Origin: Armatimonadota bacterium
GTDB lineage: Bacteria; Sysuimicrobiota; Sysuimicrobiia; Sysuimicrobiales; JACQTN01
Reading direction: 5' to 3'
Length of the DNA: 5,456 nt
Assembly: GCA_016210785.1 (NCBI GenBank)
Contig: JACQTN010000053.1
Coordinates: forward strand, 1-5,456
Below the pieces are notes generated by a model. It was not told the origin of the DNA, made no database searches, and was given only the letters and a program-made list of their open reading frames with translations. The position numbers were made by a program, and so were the translations under genes. Below, piece by piece: positions 1 through 5,456 of this stretch (its first letter is position 1; each line of letters begins with the position of its first letter).

Positions 1-1227
1 CTCAAGAGTTGGGTGCTGGGCGCGGTGGGGCGCGTCCTGGCCGAGGAGCACGGCATCCACAGCATCCACGGCGCCTGCGTGGAGAAAGACGGCGCCGGCA
101 TCCTCTACATTGCGCCCACCGGCACGGGCAAGAGCACTTCCTCCTACGGCCTCATCGAGTCCCCGCGGACGCGCTTCCACTCCGACGACTGGGTGTATGT
201 CCGCTACACCTTCGAGACGAAGGACGGGCGTCGCGTCGCGCCCCAGGCGGTGAAGCTCGCCGGCGGCCGGGAGATCCGCGGCTACCGCCTCTTCGGGTGG
301 ATCGGCGAGCACGGCGCCGGGCACCCGGACGTCGTCGCCAGCGGGCTCGACCTGGCCAACGCGGCGGTGTCGCTGCCGTTGCGGGACCTGGATCTCTCCC
401 GTCCCATCGAGGCGTACGCGTATACCTCCGAGAAGGTCTTCTACCTGCGCACCAATCTGGTGGAGAACTTTCCGCCGTCCGCCTACCAGATGCTGCGCTC
501 CAACATGGAGAACGTCCCCAACGTGACGACGGCGTTTCTCCAGACCAACGGGGCGCTGCTGGACGACCTGGTGAACGTGGTGCGGCGTGCCGGCGGGGAC
601 GTGGCGGCGCACTTCGCGGGCATGGCCGACGGCGAGGTCCGGGAGCTGCTGGCCCGGCTGATCGCATTCGACAACGCCCGCGCCATGCTGGACATTGCCC
701 GCGTGCTCCCGGCCGACCGGGTGTACAGCAACCCCATGGAACCCGCGCGCCTGGGCACCGTCATCCTCCTGAAGCGGAACTTCGACGATCCGGTGGTGCT
801 GGAGACTCTGACACCGGAGCGCTTCATGGGGCGCCTGTTGCTGGGCGAGACGCCGGAGAAGAAGCGCGAGATCGCCTACAACGCCTACCGGGCGGTGGAC
901 GACGAGGTGGAGCTGGGCTTCGTGCGGGCGCTGGACCAGCAGGCCCGCGCCGAGCGCGGCGGGGCCTTCCGCATCGAGCACCTCTACCAGCTCTACGCGG
1001 CGCGGCCCGACGTCCCCGAGACGCTGGAGGAGGAGTTCGCGCTGTTCCACGTCATGACCCAGGCGTGCCGCTGCTACGATCTCAACACCATCCTCACGCG
1101 CGACCCGTTGGTGGCGGACAAGAAGGACGCCGTGGCCTTGACCATGGAACTGATCGCCTACGCGGTGTCCGCGCAGCACGAGGTGTTGCTCACGCTGGAG
1201 ACATATCGCCAGGCGATCGGCCGGTGA
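1..1227 (+). CDS. P-loop kinase-like protein, HPr kinase/PEP carboxykinase type (5' end missing)
   Basis: The frame is open from the first base, so 408 residues are visible and the N-terminus lies outside the window; a GTG at 13 could start translation but has no clear ribosome site. Counting from the first codon, a His-Gly segment (23-24, in HSIHGACVEKDG) leads to a Walker A loop, APTGTGKST (38-46, Lys44, Ser45). An Asp-Asp pair (62-63, HSDDW) follows 18 residues after the lysine. This order and spacing resemble the HPr kinase/phosphorylase catalytic core and, more loosely, ATP-dependent PEP carboxykinase. EIRG at 91-94 recalls the segment after the acidic pair in HPr kinase, but this is weak. 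About 300 further residues, helix-prone and rich in Arg/Glu/Leu, are not part of standard HPr kinase, so it is probably not true HprK. ATP or GTP binding is a good inference; the phosphorylated substrate is unknown. No membrane segment is seen. tdh follows after 31 bp, suggesting co-transcription. Confidence 0.7.
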   Translation, partial: LKSWVLGAVGRVLAEEHGIHSIHGACVEKDGAGILYIAPTGTGKSTSSYGLIESPRTRFHSDDWVYVRYTFETKDGRRVAPQAVKLAGGREIRGYRLFGWIGEHGAGHPDVVASGLDLANAAVSLPLRDLDLSRPIEAYAYTSEKVFYLRTNLVENFPPSAYQMLRSNMENVPNVTTAFLQTNGALLDDLVNVVRRAGGDVAAHFAGMADGEVRELLARLIAFDNARAMLDIARVLPADRVYSNPMEPARLGTVILLKRNFDDPVVLETLTPERFMGRLLLGETPEKKREIAYNAYRAVDDEVELGFVRALDQQARAERGGAFRIEHLYQLYAARPDVPETLEEEFALFHVMTQACRCYDLNTILTRDPLVADKKDAVALTMELIAYAVSAQHEVLLTLETYRQAIGR

Positions 1228-1258
1228 CCGGTCGCGCCGCCGGCGCAGGGCTGCCTCC

Positions 1259-2305
1259 ATGAAGACCTCGACCCAGACGATGCGGGCCCTGGCTAAGGTC
1301 CGTGACGCGCCCGGCCTGGCCCTGGCCACGGTGCCGGTGCCCACCGCCGGCCCGGGCGAGATTGTCATCAAAGTGGAAGCCACCGGCATCTGCGGGACCG
1401 ACCTGCACATCTTCAACTGGGATCCCTGGGCCCGCGGCCGCGTCCACCCGCCCCGTGTGCTGGGGCACGAGTTCTGCGGCACGGTGGTGGAGGCGGGTCC
1501 GGGCGTGCGTGTCCCGCAGGTGGGCGAGTTCGTGGTGGGGGAGTGCCACCTGGCCTGCGGCCACTGCCACCTGTGCCTGGGCGGGCAGCCACACATCTGC
1601 GAGTCGCTGGAGATCATCGGCGTAGACCGGGACGGCGCGTTTGCCGGGTGCGTCCGGTTGCCGGCGGGCAACGCCTGGCGGCTGGGCCGATCCATCCCGG
1701 TCGAGGTGGCCGCGGTGATGGATCCGCTGGGCAACGCGGTGCACGCCGCCCACAGCACCGACCTGACGACGCGGACCGTGGCGATCATCGGGTGCGGCCC
1801 GATCGGCCTGTTCGCCATCCCCGTGTGCAAGATGGCCGGCGCCGCGCTGGTGGCCGCCACCGACGTCAGCGAGTTCCGGCTGGATCTGGCCCGCCGCATG
1901 GGTGCCGACCTGGTCATCGACGCGCGGCGGGACGACGTGGCCGCCCGCCTCCGGGCCGCCACCGGCGGGGTGGGCGTGGACGTGGTGCTGGAGATGTCGG
2001 GCAACCCGCGCGGGATCACCGATGGCCTGCGCGCCGTGCGCAACGGCGGGTGGGTGTCCCTGCTGGGCCTGCCCACAGGGCGGCTGGAGGTGGACCTGGC
2101 CAACGACGTGGTCCTCAAGGCCGTGCACCTGGCGGGCATCTTCGGGCGCCGCCTGTGGCAGACCTGGGAACAGATGACGCGCCTGCTGCGCATGGGGCTC
2201 GACATTACGCCCGTCATCACGCACCGGTTTCCCCTGGACCGTTTCGAGGAAGCGTTTGCGCTGCTCCAGTCGGGCCAGAGCGGCAAGATCATCCTGGTGC
2301 CCTAG
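1259..2305 (+). CDS. tdh: L-threonine 3-dehydrogenase, zinc- and NAD-dependent
   Basis: The 348-residue cytoplasmic medium-chain dehydrogenase is predicted to oxidise L-threonine to 2-amino-3-ketobutyrate with NAD+. Catalytic-zinc residues are Cys45 (GICGTDLHI) and His70-Glu71 (GHE), with Thr47 and His50 as probable proton-relay residues. Four structural-zinc cysteines sit at 100, 103, 106 and 114. The segment DPLGNAVHAA (155-164), HIFNWDPW (50-57) and the C-terminal ITHRF and SGQSGKIIL blocks are typical of Tdh rather than sorbitol or butanediol dehydrogenases. The Rossmann loop is GCGPIG (178-183), and Asp202 ends the second strand, which favours NAD over NADP. E. coli Tdh has 341 residues; the extra length here is a seven-residue N-terminal extension. 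The ATG at 1259 has AGGG at 1247-1250, 8 nt upstream; an in-frame ATG at 1280 (MRALAKV) would align better with the family but has no ribosome site. No kbl gene is adjacent. A related polyol dehydrogenase remains a minor alternative. Confidence 0.88.
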   Translation: MKTSTQTMRALAKVRDAPGLALATVPVPTAGPGEIVIKVEATGICGTDLHIFNWDPWARGRVHPPRVLGHEFCGTVVEAGPGVRVPQVGEFVVGECHLACGHCHLCLGGQPHICESLEIIGVDRDGAFAGCVRLPAGNAWRLGRSIPVEVAAVMDPLGNAVHAAHSTDLTTRTVAIIGCGPIGLFAIPVCKMAGAALVAATDVSEFRLDLARRMGADLVIDARRDDVAARLRAATGGVGVDVVLEMSGNPRGITDGLRAVRNGGWVSLLGLPTGRLEVDLANDVVLKAVHLAGIFGRRLWQTWEQMTRLLRMGLDITPVITHRFPLDRFEEAFALLQSGQSGKIILVP

Positions 2306-2355
2306 CGCGCCGGGGGACCGGGCTGCGCGGTGCTTGTGCGAGAGGCCGGCCGTGG

Positions 2356-2375
2356 CTGCACGCGACGGCGTGCAG
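2356..2375. repeat. Perfect 8-bp inverted repeat with 4-nt loop
   Basis: CTGCACGC (2356-2363) and GCGTGCAG (2368-2375) are exact reverse complements separated by GACG. The repeat lies in the 103-bp tdh-moeA gap, 5 bp upstream of the -10-like TAGAAT, and it covers where a -35 box would sit. It could be an operator for a dimeric regulator of moeA-moaC. It could also act in RNA as a hairpin ending tdh transcription, although no T-run follows it. The palindrome is seen directly; the role is inferred. Confidence 0.6.
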
Positions 2376-2379
2376 GCGG

Positions 2380-2385
2380 TAGAAT
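2380..2385 (+). promoter_or_regulatory. Possible -10 element of a moeA-moaC promoter
   Basis: TAGAAT matches the TATAAT consensus at five of six positions and stands out in GC-rich surroundings. It ends 23 nt before the moeA ATG, giving a leader of roughly 17 nt that still includes the ribosome site. No good -35 box is visible at 16-18 bp spacing (the position holds TGCACG, part of the inverted repeat), and there is no extended TGn. If it is real, it would probably need an activator, or the lineage may rely mainly on the -10. Confidence 0.35.
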
Positions 2386-2391
2386 GGCCTT

Positions 2392-2403
2392 GGGGGGATG
2401 AGG
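2392..2403 (+). promoter_or_regulatory. Ribosome binding region of moeA
   Basis: A G-rich run (GGGGGG at 2392-2397) followed by ATGAGG ends 5 nt before the ATG at 2409. It supports that start over in-frame positions further upstream. Those would extend the protein by up to 51 residues back into the 3' end of tdh, with no similarity to MoeA. Confidence 0.5.
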
Positions 2404-2408
2404 CCTGC

Positions 2409-3641
2409 ATGGTGAAGGCGTTCGCGAAGGTGCTGACGCCGCAAGAGGCGCAGGTGGCCTACGCCCGGGTGTACAGACCCCGGCCGCCGGCGACGGAAGT
2501 GGTGCCGCTGATGGAGGCGTTCGGTCGCGTGCTGGCCGCGGACGTGCGGGCCACGGAGGACTTGCCACCTTTTGACCGCTCCACCGTGGACGGCTACGCG
2601 ATCCGCGCGACGGACACCGGCGCGCCGCCGGCCACGCTCACGGTGGTGGGCGAGGTCCTCATGGGCCACGCTGCGCCCTTCGACCTTGGCCCGGGCCAGG
2701 CGGTCCGGGTGCCCACGGGAGGCATGCTGCCGCCGGGCGCCGACGCGGTGGTGATGCAGGAGAAGATTGAGTACCCCGATCCCCGCACCATCCGGGTGCC
2801 GCGGCCGGTGAAGCCGGGCGAGAACGTGATCGCCCGCGCGGAGGACGTGCGGGCGGGAGAGGTGGTGCTGGAGGCCGGCGTGCGGCTGCGGCCCCAGGAG
2901 GTCGCGCTGCTGGCGGGTCTGGGCCACACGGCGGCACTGGTCCACGCGCGGCCGCGGGCAGCCATCCTGGTGACGGGCGACGAGATCGTCCCGCCCGACC
3001 GCGCGCCCGGGCCTGGCCAGGTGCGCGATATGAACACCTACTCGCTGGCCGGGCTGGTGTCGGCGCTGGGCGGGGTGCCGCGGCCCTACGGCATCATCGA
3101 GGACCGCCTCGAGGTCTTCCTGGCCGTGCTGCGGGAGGCGCACCGGGACGCCGACCTGGTGCTGATCTCGGGCGGTAGTTCGGTAGGCGATCGCGACTTG
3201 GTGGCGGATGCCATCACCGCGCTGGGCGCTCCCGGCATCGTGGTCCACGGTGTGGCCATCAAGCCCGGCAAGCCCACCGTCCTGGCGGTAGTGGAGGGCA
3301 AGCCGGTGATCGGTCTCCCCGGCCATCCCGTCTCCTCCATGGTGGTGTTCGACGTCTTCGTGCGGCCCATCCTGGCGGGCTTGATGGGCCTGCGCGCGCG
3401 GGAGCGTCCCAACCGGCGGATTCGCGCGCGCCTGGCGCAGCCGATCCCGTCGGAGGGGCGGCGCGAGGATCACATCCGCGTGGCCGTGGACGTGCGCGAC
3501 GGCGTCACCTGCGCCGTGCCCATCCTGGGCAAGTCCGGGGTGATCACCACCATGGTGCGGGCCGACGGGATCGTCGTGGTGCCCATCGGCGTGGAGTGGC
3601 TGGAGGCGGGCGCCGAGGTGGAGGTGGAGGTCTTTGACTGA
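2409..3641 (+). CDS. moeA: Molybdopterin molybdenumtransferase MoeA
   Basis: The 410-residue cytoplasmic protein catalyses the last common step of molybdenum cofactor synthesis, inserting molybdate into adenylyl-molybdopterin; E. coli MoeA is 411 residues. Family blocks appear in order. [12 protein letters not shown] is at 53-64, with Asp61 in the conserved DGY. The segment [16 protein letters not shown] is followed by [16 protein letters not shown] (189-193) carries the conserved acid Glu192. RDMN (206-209), [11 protein letters not shown] (253-263), KPGKP (285-289) and LPGHPVSS (303-310) complete the MoCF-type binding domain. A beta-rich C-terminal domain covers about 335-410. The LPGHP variant, where E. 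coli has LPGNP, is not expected to impair function. A typical MoeA N-terminus ([10 protein letters not shown]...) and a ribosome site support the ATG at 2409. The stop overlaps the moaC start, indicating one operon. No MogA or periplasmic-binding domain is fused to it. Confidence 0.95.
   Translation: MVKAFAKVLTPQEAQVAYARVYRPRPPATEVVPLMEAFGRVLAADVRATEDLPPFDRSTVDGYAIRATDTGAPPATLTVVGEVLMGHAAPFDLGPGQAVRVPTGGMLPPGADAVVMQEKIEYPDPRTIRVPRPVKPGENVIARAEDVRAGEVVLEAGVRLRPQEVALLAGLGHTAALVHARPRAAILVTGDEIVPPDRAPGPGQVRDMNTYSLAGLVSALGGVPRPYGIIEDRLEVFLAVLREAHRDADLVLISGGSSVGDRDLVADAITALGAPGIVVHGVAIKPGKPTVLAVVEGKPVIGLPGHPVSSMVVFDVFVRPILAGLMGLRARERPNRRIRARLAQPIPSEGRREDHIRVAVDVRDGVTCAVPILGKSGVITTMVRADGIVVVPIGVEWLEAGAEVEVEVFD
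3620..3626 (+). promoter_or_regulatory. Shine-Dalgarno sequence of moaC inside moeA
   Basis: GGAGGTG matches the anti-Shine-Dalgarno core exactly, and its GGAGG ends 9 nt before the TTG at 3634. It lies within a tandem GAGGTG-GAGGTG-GAGGTC (3615-3632) that encodes Glu-Val pairs at the MoeA C-terminus. It decides the moaC start: the later in-frame ATG at 3655 has no such site. Confidence 0.7.
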
Positions 3642-4119
3642 GCGCCTGACCCACATGGACGAGGAAGGGCGGGCCCGCATGGTGGACGTCGGCGCCAAGC
3701 CGGAGACGGTGCGCGAGGCCACGGCGCGGGGGGAGGTGCGCATGCGACCCGAGACCGCGGCGCTGATCCGCGCGCACCAGGTGGCCAAAGGCGACGTCCT
3801 GGCCGTGGCGCGGGTGGCCGCAATCATGGCAGCGAAGCGCACCGCCGAGCTGATCCCCCTGTGCCATCCGCTGCCGCTGACGGCGGTGGACGTCGACTTC
3901 CGGCTGGACGAGGCGGCGGGAGTGGTGGAGATCGAGGTCACGGCTAGGACGGCCGCCCGCACCGGCGTGGAGATGGAGGCGCTCACCGCGGTGGCGGCCG
4001 CGGCGCTGACAATTTACGACATGTGCAAGGCGGTGGACCGCGGGATGGAGGTTGGCCGGGTCCGCCTGATGCGGAAGGCCGGCGGCTGTAGCGGCGAGTG
4101 GGTCCGCCAGTCCCCCTAA
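3634..4119 (+). CDS. moaC: Cyclic pyranopterin monophosphate synthase MoaC
   Basis: The 161-residue cytoplasmic enzyme converts the MoaA product, 3',8-cyclo-7,8-dihydro-GTP, to cyclic pyranopterin monophosphate, an early step of molybdenum cofactor synthesis. Length matches E. coli MoaC (161). Family motifs are [15 protein letters not shown] near the N-terminus, KGDV (52-55), [13 protein letters not shown] (68-80), TGVEMEAL (110-117) and IYDMCKAV (127-134). Expected active-site residues are all present: Lys52, His78, Glu113/Glu115, Asp129 and Lys132. Translation most likely starts at TTG 3634, because this recovers the family N-terminus (MTERLTHMD against MSQLTHIN in E. coli) and a strong ribosome site precedes it. 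The gene overlaps moeA by 8 bp, so the two are probably translationally coupled. moaA, moaD, moaE and mogA are not in the window. Confidence 0.96.
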   Translation: MTERLTHMDEEGRARMVDVGAKPETVREATARGEVRMRPETAALIRAHQVAKGDVLAVARVAAIMAAKRTAELIPLCHPLPLTAVDVDFRLDEAAGVVEIEVTARTAARTGVEMEALTAVAAAALTIYDMCKAVDRGMEVGRVRLMRKAGGCSGEWVRQSP

Positions 4120-4188
4120 ACCTCCACGCCCGTTCCGCCGTATCAGCATAAGAGTGGGCGAGGAGAATGGCACGCCTGTCACGGTCCC

Positions 4189-4193
4189 GAGGG
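4189..4193 (+). promoter_or_regulatory. Shine-Dalgarno sequence of the MFS transporter gene
   Basis: GAGGG lies 5 nt before the GTG at 4199 and supports that start over the in-frame ATG at 4250, which has no comparable site at a suitable distance. Confidence 0.5.
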
Positions 4194-4198
4194 TTTCC

Positions 4199-5456
4199 GT
4201 GAACACGTCACCGTCCGCGCCCACGGGCGCGGACAGCCGGTGGAGCATCATGTGGCGCGGGACGCTGCCGCGCGTGGCGCTGGTGATGGGGCTGGCCCAA
4301 CTGGGCTACGCCACGGTGCTGCCGCTGCTCCCGCTCTACCTGACCGAGCGGCTGCGCGCCGGCATGCTGTTGGTGGGCATGGTGGTGGCGGCGTTTGCTC
4401 TGACCGACACCCTGGGCAAGTGGGCGCTGGGATGGGCCTCCGACCGGCTGGAACGGCGGTCGCTCATTGTCGGCGGCGCGCTGATCTCCAGCCTGGCGCC
4501 GCTGGCCATGACCACGCTGCGCAGCCCCGAGTGGTTCATCCCTTTGCAATTTGTGGACGGGTTGGGCAGCGCCGCGCTGTGGCCCGCGGGAATGGCGCTG
4601 GCGGTCGAGACGGTGGAGCCGCGCCATCAAGGGGCCGCCATGGGCGTCCTCACGCTGGCGTTCTTCGCCGGACTGGGGTTGGGACCCGCGGTGGCCGGGT
4701 ACGTGGCGACGGCGACCGGATCGTACACGCAAGGCTTTCTGGTGGCGAGCGGGCTGCTGGCCGCGGCGGCGCTGCTGGCCGCCGTGATGGTGCCGGTGGC
4801 GCCGCGCGAGGCGCCCCGCGCCGGTCCGGCGCCCGCGGGAGCCGTGGTGCCCCCGTTCAGGCTCGGAGCATCCCGGCCGTCGCTGGGTGTGGTGAGGGAT
4901 CTGCCTATCCTCCGCCCGTTGCTGGGCGTGATCTTTCTGCAGATGTTTGGCGTGGGCCTCATCATGCCGGTGGCCATCGTGTACGCGCGTCAGGTGCTTG
5001 GCTTCACGCTGGCGGAGATGGGGCGCGCCTTCCTGGGAGTCGCGCTGACCATCGGGGTGGCGGCGGCGATCACCGGCAAGATCGCCGACCGGCGCGCCCG
5101 CGTGCCGCTCATCTCGTGGGGCTTTCTCGTGGCCACGCTAGGCATGTGGCTCCTGGTTCTCTCCGCCGTGGCGTCCGCGCGCGGCGACGTGCTCGGGCTG
5201 TCCTGGCGCGGTCTGGTCCTGGTGCTGGCAGGGATGATGCTGGCCGTGGGGTTCACACTCGTTCGCCCCGCCTGGCTCGCCCGCCTGGCCGAGGTCGCGC
5301 CGGCCGATCGGCTGGGTGAGGTGTTCGGCCTCTCGGAAACGGTCCAGGGCATCGGCCTGGTCGTCGGGCCTCTCGCCGGCGGGTTCTTGTGGGACCTGCG
5401 CGGACCGGTGTTGCCGTTTCTGGTGTGCGCGGTGGTCCTGACGCTGGGGACGACCC
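4199..5456 (+). CDS. Major facilitator superfamily transporter, drug-efflux type (3' end missing)
   Basis: The frame stays open to the window end, giving 419 residues; MFS proteins usually have 400-450, so little is missing. Hydrophobic segments are visible near 24-47, 55-77, 88-107, 110-138, 145-170 and 177-202. After a Pro/Ala-rich central loop they continue near 239-264, 275-300, 303-326, 337-362, 373-398 and from 402, giving the 6+6 pattern. MFS motif A occurs as GWASDRLERRS (78-88) between helices 2 and 3, with a shorter copy, GKIADRRAR (293-301), between helices 8 and 9. Helix 5 carries GLGLGPAVAG (158-167), like antiporter motif C, and helix 11 repeats it as GLVVGPLAGG (386-395). These features suggest a proton-driven exporter of the drug:H+ antiporter type in the inner membrane, but the substrate is unknown. 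The chosen GTG start adds 17 polar residues before the ATG at 4250. The gene is 79 bp after moaC; a link to molybdenum is unproven. Confidence 0.85.
   Translation, partial: MNTSPSAPTGADSRWSIMWRGTLPRVALVMGLAQLGYATVLPLLPLYLTERLRAGMLLVGMVVAAFALTDTLGKWALGWASDRLERRSLIVGGALISSLAPLAMTTLRSPEWFIPLQFVDGLGSAALWPAGMALAVETVEPRHQGAAMGVLTLAFFAGLGLGPAVAGYVATATGSYTQGFLVASGLLAAAALLAAVMVPVAPREAPRAGPAPAGAVVPPFRLGASRPSLGVVRDLPILRPLLGVIFLQMFGVGLIMPVAIVYARQVLGFTLAEMGRAFLGVALTIGVAAAITGKIADRRARVPLISWGFLVATLGMWLLVLSAVASARGDVLGLSWRGLVLVLAGMMLAVGFTLVRPAWLARLAEVAPADRLGEVFGLSETVQGIGLVVGPLAGGFLWDLRGPVLPFLVCAVVLTLGTT

Noticed and set aside
1221..1231. Palindrome CCGGTGACCGG over the stop of the first gene
   Set aside because: It is short and GC-only, easily expected by chance in this composition, with no T-run or promoter element beside it.
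2306..2329. CGCGC/GCGCG arms just after the tdh stop as a terminator
   Set aside because: The arms are only 5 bp with a 14-nt loop and no T-run; the 2356-2375 repeat is far stronger.
2256..2408. A 51-residue N-terminal extension of MoeA
   Set aside because: It would begin inside the 3' end of tdh, is not MoeA-like, and has no ribosome site. The ATG at 2409 has one and gives the usual family length.
1190..2410. A 406-codon minus-strand frame across tdh
   Set aside because: It shows the same high-GC antisense pattern (His, Gln, Gly and Ala rich), has no recognisable domain, and fully overlaps tdh.
2289..3986. A 565-codon open frame on the minus strand across moeA and moaC
   Set aside because: Its translation is low-complexity and rich in His, Arg, Pro and Ala. 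It is antiparallel to two clear enzymes. Such frames arise because stop codons are rare in high-GC DNA.
4141..4152. TATCAG/CATAAG as a -10 box for the transporter
   Set aside because: Each match to TATAAT is poor and no -35 is visible at a suitable distance. The gap is slightly AT-richer than its surroundings, but that alone does not support a promoter.
4240..5319. A 359-codon + strand frame inside the transporter gene
   Set aside because: It is Arg/Gly-rich with no membrane pattern. The overlapping frame from 4199 gives a complete MFS topology with conserved motifs.

Overview
The window is very GC-rich bacterial DNA, roughly 70% GC by eye, with strongly G/C-biased third codon positions and frequent GTG/TTG starts. 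All five genes lie on the + strand with short gaps or overlaps and essentially full coding coverage. There are no RNA genes, insertion sequences, CRISPR arrays or phage genes. The composition suits a high-GC soil or thermophile-type bacterium, but nothing here fixes the phylum.

Layout: (1) 1-1227 is the 3' part of a P-loop kinase-like gene of the HPr-kinase/PEP-carboxykinase type, cut by the left edge. (2) 1259-2305 is a zinc-dependent medium-chain dehydrogenase that reads clearly as L-threonine 3-dehydrogenase (tdh). (3) 2306-2408 is an intergenic gap with a perfect 8-bp inverted repeat and a -10-like TAGAAT. (4) 2409-3641 is moeA, and 3634-4119 is moaC, overlapping moeA by 8 bp. (5) 4120-4198 is a short gap. 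(6) From 4199 past the right edge runs a major facilitator superfamily transporter of drug-efflux type, nearly complete.

The well-supported functional unit is moeA-moaC, two steps of molybdenum cofactor synthesis. MoaC makes cyclic pyranopterin monophosphate early in the pathway, and MoeA inserts molybdate into adenylylated molybdopterin at the end. The tdh gene belongs to threonine catabolism and sits 31 bp after the kinase-like gene, so those two may be co-transcribed; the usual partner kbl (2-amino-3-ketobutyrate CoA ligase) is not adjacent. The transporter's substrate cannot be read from the sequence.

Most of the window is ordinary metabolism. The parts most worth a second look are the unassigned kinase-like protein beside tdh, the inverted repeat in front of moeA, and the translation-initiation arrangements at moaC and at the transporter. 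I see no convincing evidence of a wholly new system.
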